Positions 4,980 to 6,209 of a stretch of 6,209 nucleotides of DNA are shown in pieces. This DNA comes from Comamonadaceae bacterium. GTDB taxonomy: Bacteria; Pseudomonadota; Gammaproteobacteria; Burkholderiales; Burkholderiaceae_C. The notes under the pieces are model-generated. The model made no database searches. It was not told the DNA's origin and saw nothing but the letters and a program-made list of their open reading frames with translations. The translations under genes and the position numbers were made by a program. How positions within the stretch are numbered: the stretch's first letter is position 1; every line of letters starts with the position of its first letter. Location: contig CANGMW010000152.1 of the NCBI GenBank assembly GCA_947454695.1, positions 1 to 6,209 on the forward strand, read 5' to 3'.

Positions 4980-5788
4980 AGAAAGTCCCGGATGGCAAAC
5001 AAGGTGTCGTCTGGGCGCTCGCTCATCTGGTGGTGGCCCACCGGCAGGTTGAGCACGCGCACGGTCTTGCCGCTCTCGCGGGCCTTGCTGATGAGGCTTT
5101 GTGCGGCTTTGGGCTGGGTCATCTGGTCTTGCGCGCCCAGCACAAACAGCACCGGGCACTCAATCTGCGCCATGGCTTCTTCGCCGTGGGCATAGCTGTC
5201 GCAGGCTTTGAAGCCGCGGTAGAACACATTGGTCTGCGTGTTGCTCGCCAGCACGCGCCGCCCCAGAGCCATGCCCACCCCATACACCCAGGTGCCCGGC
5301 CCGAGCACCGAGGGTGGCGCGGCCAGGGTGCTGCGCGAAAACACCTGAATCATCTCCAGCGCTTTCATGGGGTCGTTGAGAGACGTCTCCAGCAGCGCGG
5401 GGGAGACCTTCATCGGGTAGGCGGTGCCCACCAGCACCAGATGGCTGACCCGCGCCTTGAGTTGCGAGGCGGCTTCCAGCGCGATGAGCGAGCCCCAGCT
5501 GTGGCCGACCAGCGCGGCGCGTTGCACGCCGGCAGCGTCCAGCAGGGCTGCGATGAAGGCGGCGGCTTGTTCCACCGTCTCGGGCGCCTCGCCGCCGCTG
5601 CGGCAGTGGCCGGGCAGGTCCACCGCCAGCACATTGAAGCCGTGGTTGGCCAGGTAGCGGCTTTGCAGAATCCACACGCTGTGGTCGTTGAGCACGCCGT
5701 GGATGAAGACGACGGTGGGCAGCGCGGGGTCAAAAGTTTTGCCGCCGGTGTAGCAATAGGCGGGAGCGTTGTGCACAGTGAGTTGCAT
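4970..5788 (-). CDS. Alpha/beta fold hydrolase
   Basis: This 272-residue protein of the alpha/beta hydrolase superfamily is complete. The order is classic: VVFIHGVLNDHSVW at 26-39 with the oxyanion-hole HG (His30-Gly31), VLAVDLPGHCRSGG at 53-66, nucleophile elbow GHSWGS at 95-100 (Ser97), FVLGAQDQMT at 215-224 with the acid Asp221, and LPVGHHQMSERPD at 248-260 with the catalytic His, probably His252. The triad is intact, so it should be an active esterase, lipase-like or C-C bond hydrolase. The substrate is not readable from sequence. No signal peptide is seen, which points to the cytoplasm. The ATG at 5788 is well supported by a GAAGGA-type Shine-Dalgarno (about 5801-5795), six bases upstream. 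It begins 23 bases after metY and ends 28 bases before the P450. A shared pathway with the P450, such as hydroxylation plus ester cleavage of one compound, is a reasonable guess and no more. Confidence 0.92.
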   Translation of the reverse strand: MQLTVHNAPAYCYTGGKTFDPALPTVVFIHGVLNDHSVWILQSRYLANHGFNVLAVDLPGHCRSGGEAPETVEQAAAFIAALLDAAGVQRAALVGHSWGSLIALEAASQLKARVSHLVLVGTAYPMKVSPALLETSLNDPMKALEMIQVFSRSTLAAPPSVLGPGTWVYGVGMALGRRVLASNTQTNVFYRGFKACDSYAHGEEAMAQIECPVLFVLGAQDQMTQPKAAQSLISKARESGKTVRVLNLPVGHHQMSERPDDTLFAIRDFLRT

Positions 5789-5811
5789 GGCGTTTTCCTT
5801 CAGCGGTTTGA

Positions 5812-6209
5812 TCAGGCGGCTTTCTCAGCGGCTTTGAGGGCGCGCTTGAGGTCGTCAATCAAATCGTCCGGGTCTTCCAGCCCGATGGACAGGCGGATGG
5901 TGCCTTGCGAGATGCCGGCGCTTTGCAGCGCTTCGTCGCTCATGCGGAAGTGCGTGGTGCTGGCCGGGTGGATGACGAGGCTGCGGCAGTCGCCCACATT
6001 GGCCAGGTGGCTGAAGAGTTTGAGTGTCTCGATGAACTTCTTGCCCTGCGCGCGGCTGCCCTTGATGTCAAAGCTGAACACCGAGCCCGCGCCGCGCGGC
6101 AACAAGCGCTTGGCCAGCGCGTGGCTCGGGTGGCTTTCCAGCAGCGGGTGGCCCACGCGCGACACGAAAGCTTGGCTCGCCAAAAACGCCACCACTTTTT
6201 CGGTGTTGC
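5812..6209 (-). CDS. metY: O-acetylhomoserine sulfhydrylase (aminocarboxypropyltransferase), C-terminal part
   Basis: The last 131 full codons of a PLP-dependent Cys/Met-metabolism enzyme are present; the N-terminal two thirds, with the PLP lysine, lie beyond base 6209 (family length about 425-435). The frame is open to the window edge, and any start inside the fragment would be internal. Diagnostic segments are SHALAKRLLPRGAGSVFSFD, then LKLFSHLANVGDCRSLVIHP, then ASTTHFRM, then GTIRLSIGLEDPDDLIDDL. The LANVGDxxSLVIHPASTTH wording fits MetY rather than MetZ, which reads closer to TNLGDTKTTIAHPATTSH. The Arg in TIRLSIGLED is the family residue that binds the substrate carboxylate. By family knowledge the enzyme makes homocysteine from O-acetylhomoserine and sulfide in the cytoplasm, a direct-sulfhydrylation step to methionine. 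It is the upstream gene of the probable metY-hydrolase-P450 unit, with a 23-base gap. Any promoter or methionine control would lie outside the window. Confidence 0.92.
   Translation of the reverse strand, partial: NTEKVVAFLASQAFVSRVGHPLLESHPSHALAKRLLPRGAGSVFSFDIKGSRAQGKKFIETLKLFSHLANVGDCRSLVIHPASTTHFRMSDEALQSAGISQGTIRLSIGLEDPDDLIDDLKRALKAAEKAA

Noticed and set aside
3790..5052. Plus-strand open frames opposite the P450 (3790-4383, 3797-4297, 4304-4765 and 4411-5052)
   Set aside because: All lie opposite a P450 with every signature motif intact. They have biased composition and no motifs.
5160..5733. Alternative minus-strand frames inside the alpha/beta hydrolase
   Set aside because: They are out of frame with the hydrolase, whose catalytic triad and ribosome site are clear. 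Their sequences are Ala/Arg/Pro-biased shadows.
5812..6209. MetZ (O-succinylhomoserine sulfhydrylase) for the right-edge gene
   Set aside because: The C-terminal wording (LANVGDxxSLVIHPASTTH, RLLPRGAGSVFSF) follows the MetY group rather than MetZ.

Overview
The window looks like chromosomal DNA of a GC-rich betaproteobacterium, most likely a member of the Burkholderiales close to the Comamonadaceae. This is inferred from gene content (a DUF2069 gene beside a long YihY with a cytoplasmic C-terminal extension, a MetY-type sulfhydrylase) and from strong GC bias. It is not a database result. I recognise no tRNA, rRNA, CRISPR array, insertion sequence or phage gene. No stretch over about 110 bases is without a gene.

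Layout, left to right. (1) 1-795, minus: the N-terminal 265 residues of an FAD-linked D-2-hydroxyacid dehydrogenase of the GlcD / D-2-hydroxyglutarate dehydrogenase type, cut by the window edge. (2) 819-1241, minus: a four-helix DUF2069 membrane protein, which runs into gene 1 after 23 bases and probably shares its transcript. (3) 1263-2477, plus: YihY, a six-helix inner-membrane protein, divergent from gene 2. Only 21 bases separate the two start codons, and both lie in a 7-bp inverted repeat. (4) 2499-2831, minus: a small Mpo1/DUF962-type protein with its conserved histidines, convergent with yihY. (5) 2939-3583, plus: a membrane-anchored NERD-domain (nuclease-related) protein in a markedly AT-richer patch. 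It is the best candidate for acquired DNA. (6) 3634-4941, minus: a complete bacterial class I-like cytochrome P450. (7) 4970-5788, minus: an alpha/beta hydrolase with an intact Ser-Asp-His triad. (8) 5812-6209, minus: the C-terminal 131 residues of an O-acetylhomoserine sulfhydrylase (MetY).

Genes 8, 7 and 6 are read in that order, with gaps of 23 and 28 bases, so they look like one transcription unit joining sulfur-amino-acid synthesis to an orphan P450 and a hydrolase. The metabolic link is not evident from sequence, and no ferredoxin or ferredoxin reductase partner is present here.

Most of the window is ordinary core-genome material. The parts worth a second look are the shared, Shine-Dalgarno-poor start region of the DUF2069/yihY pair, the low-GC NERD gene with its overlapping five-codon leader frame, and the P450 placed behind metY. 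I see no convincing multi-gene novel system.
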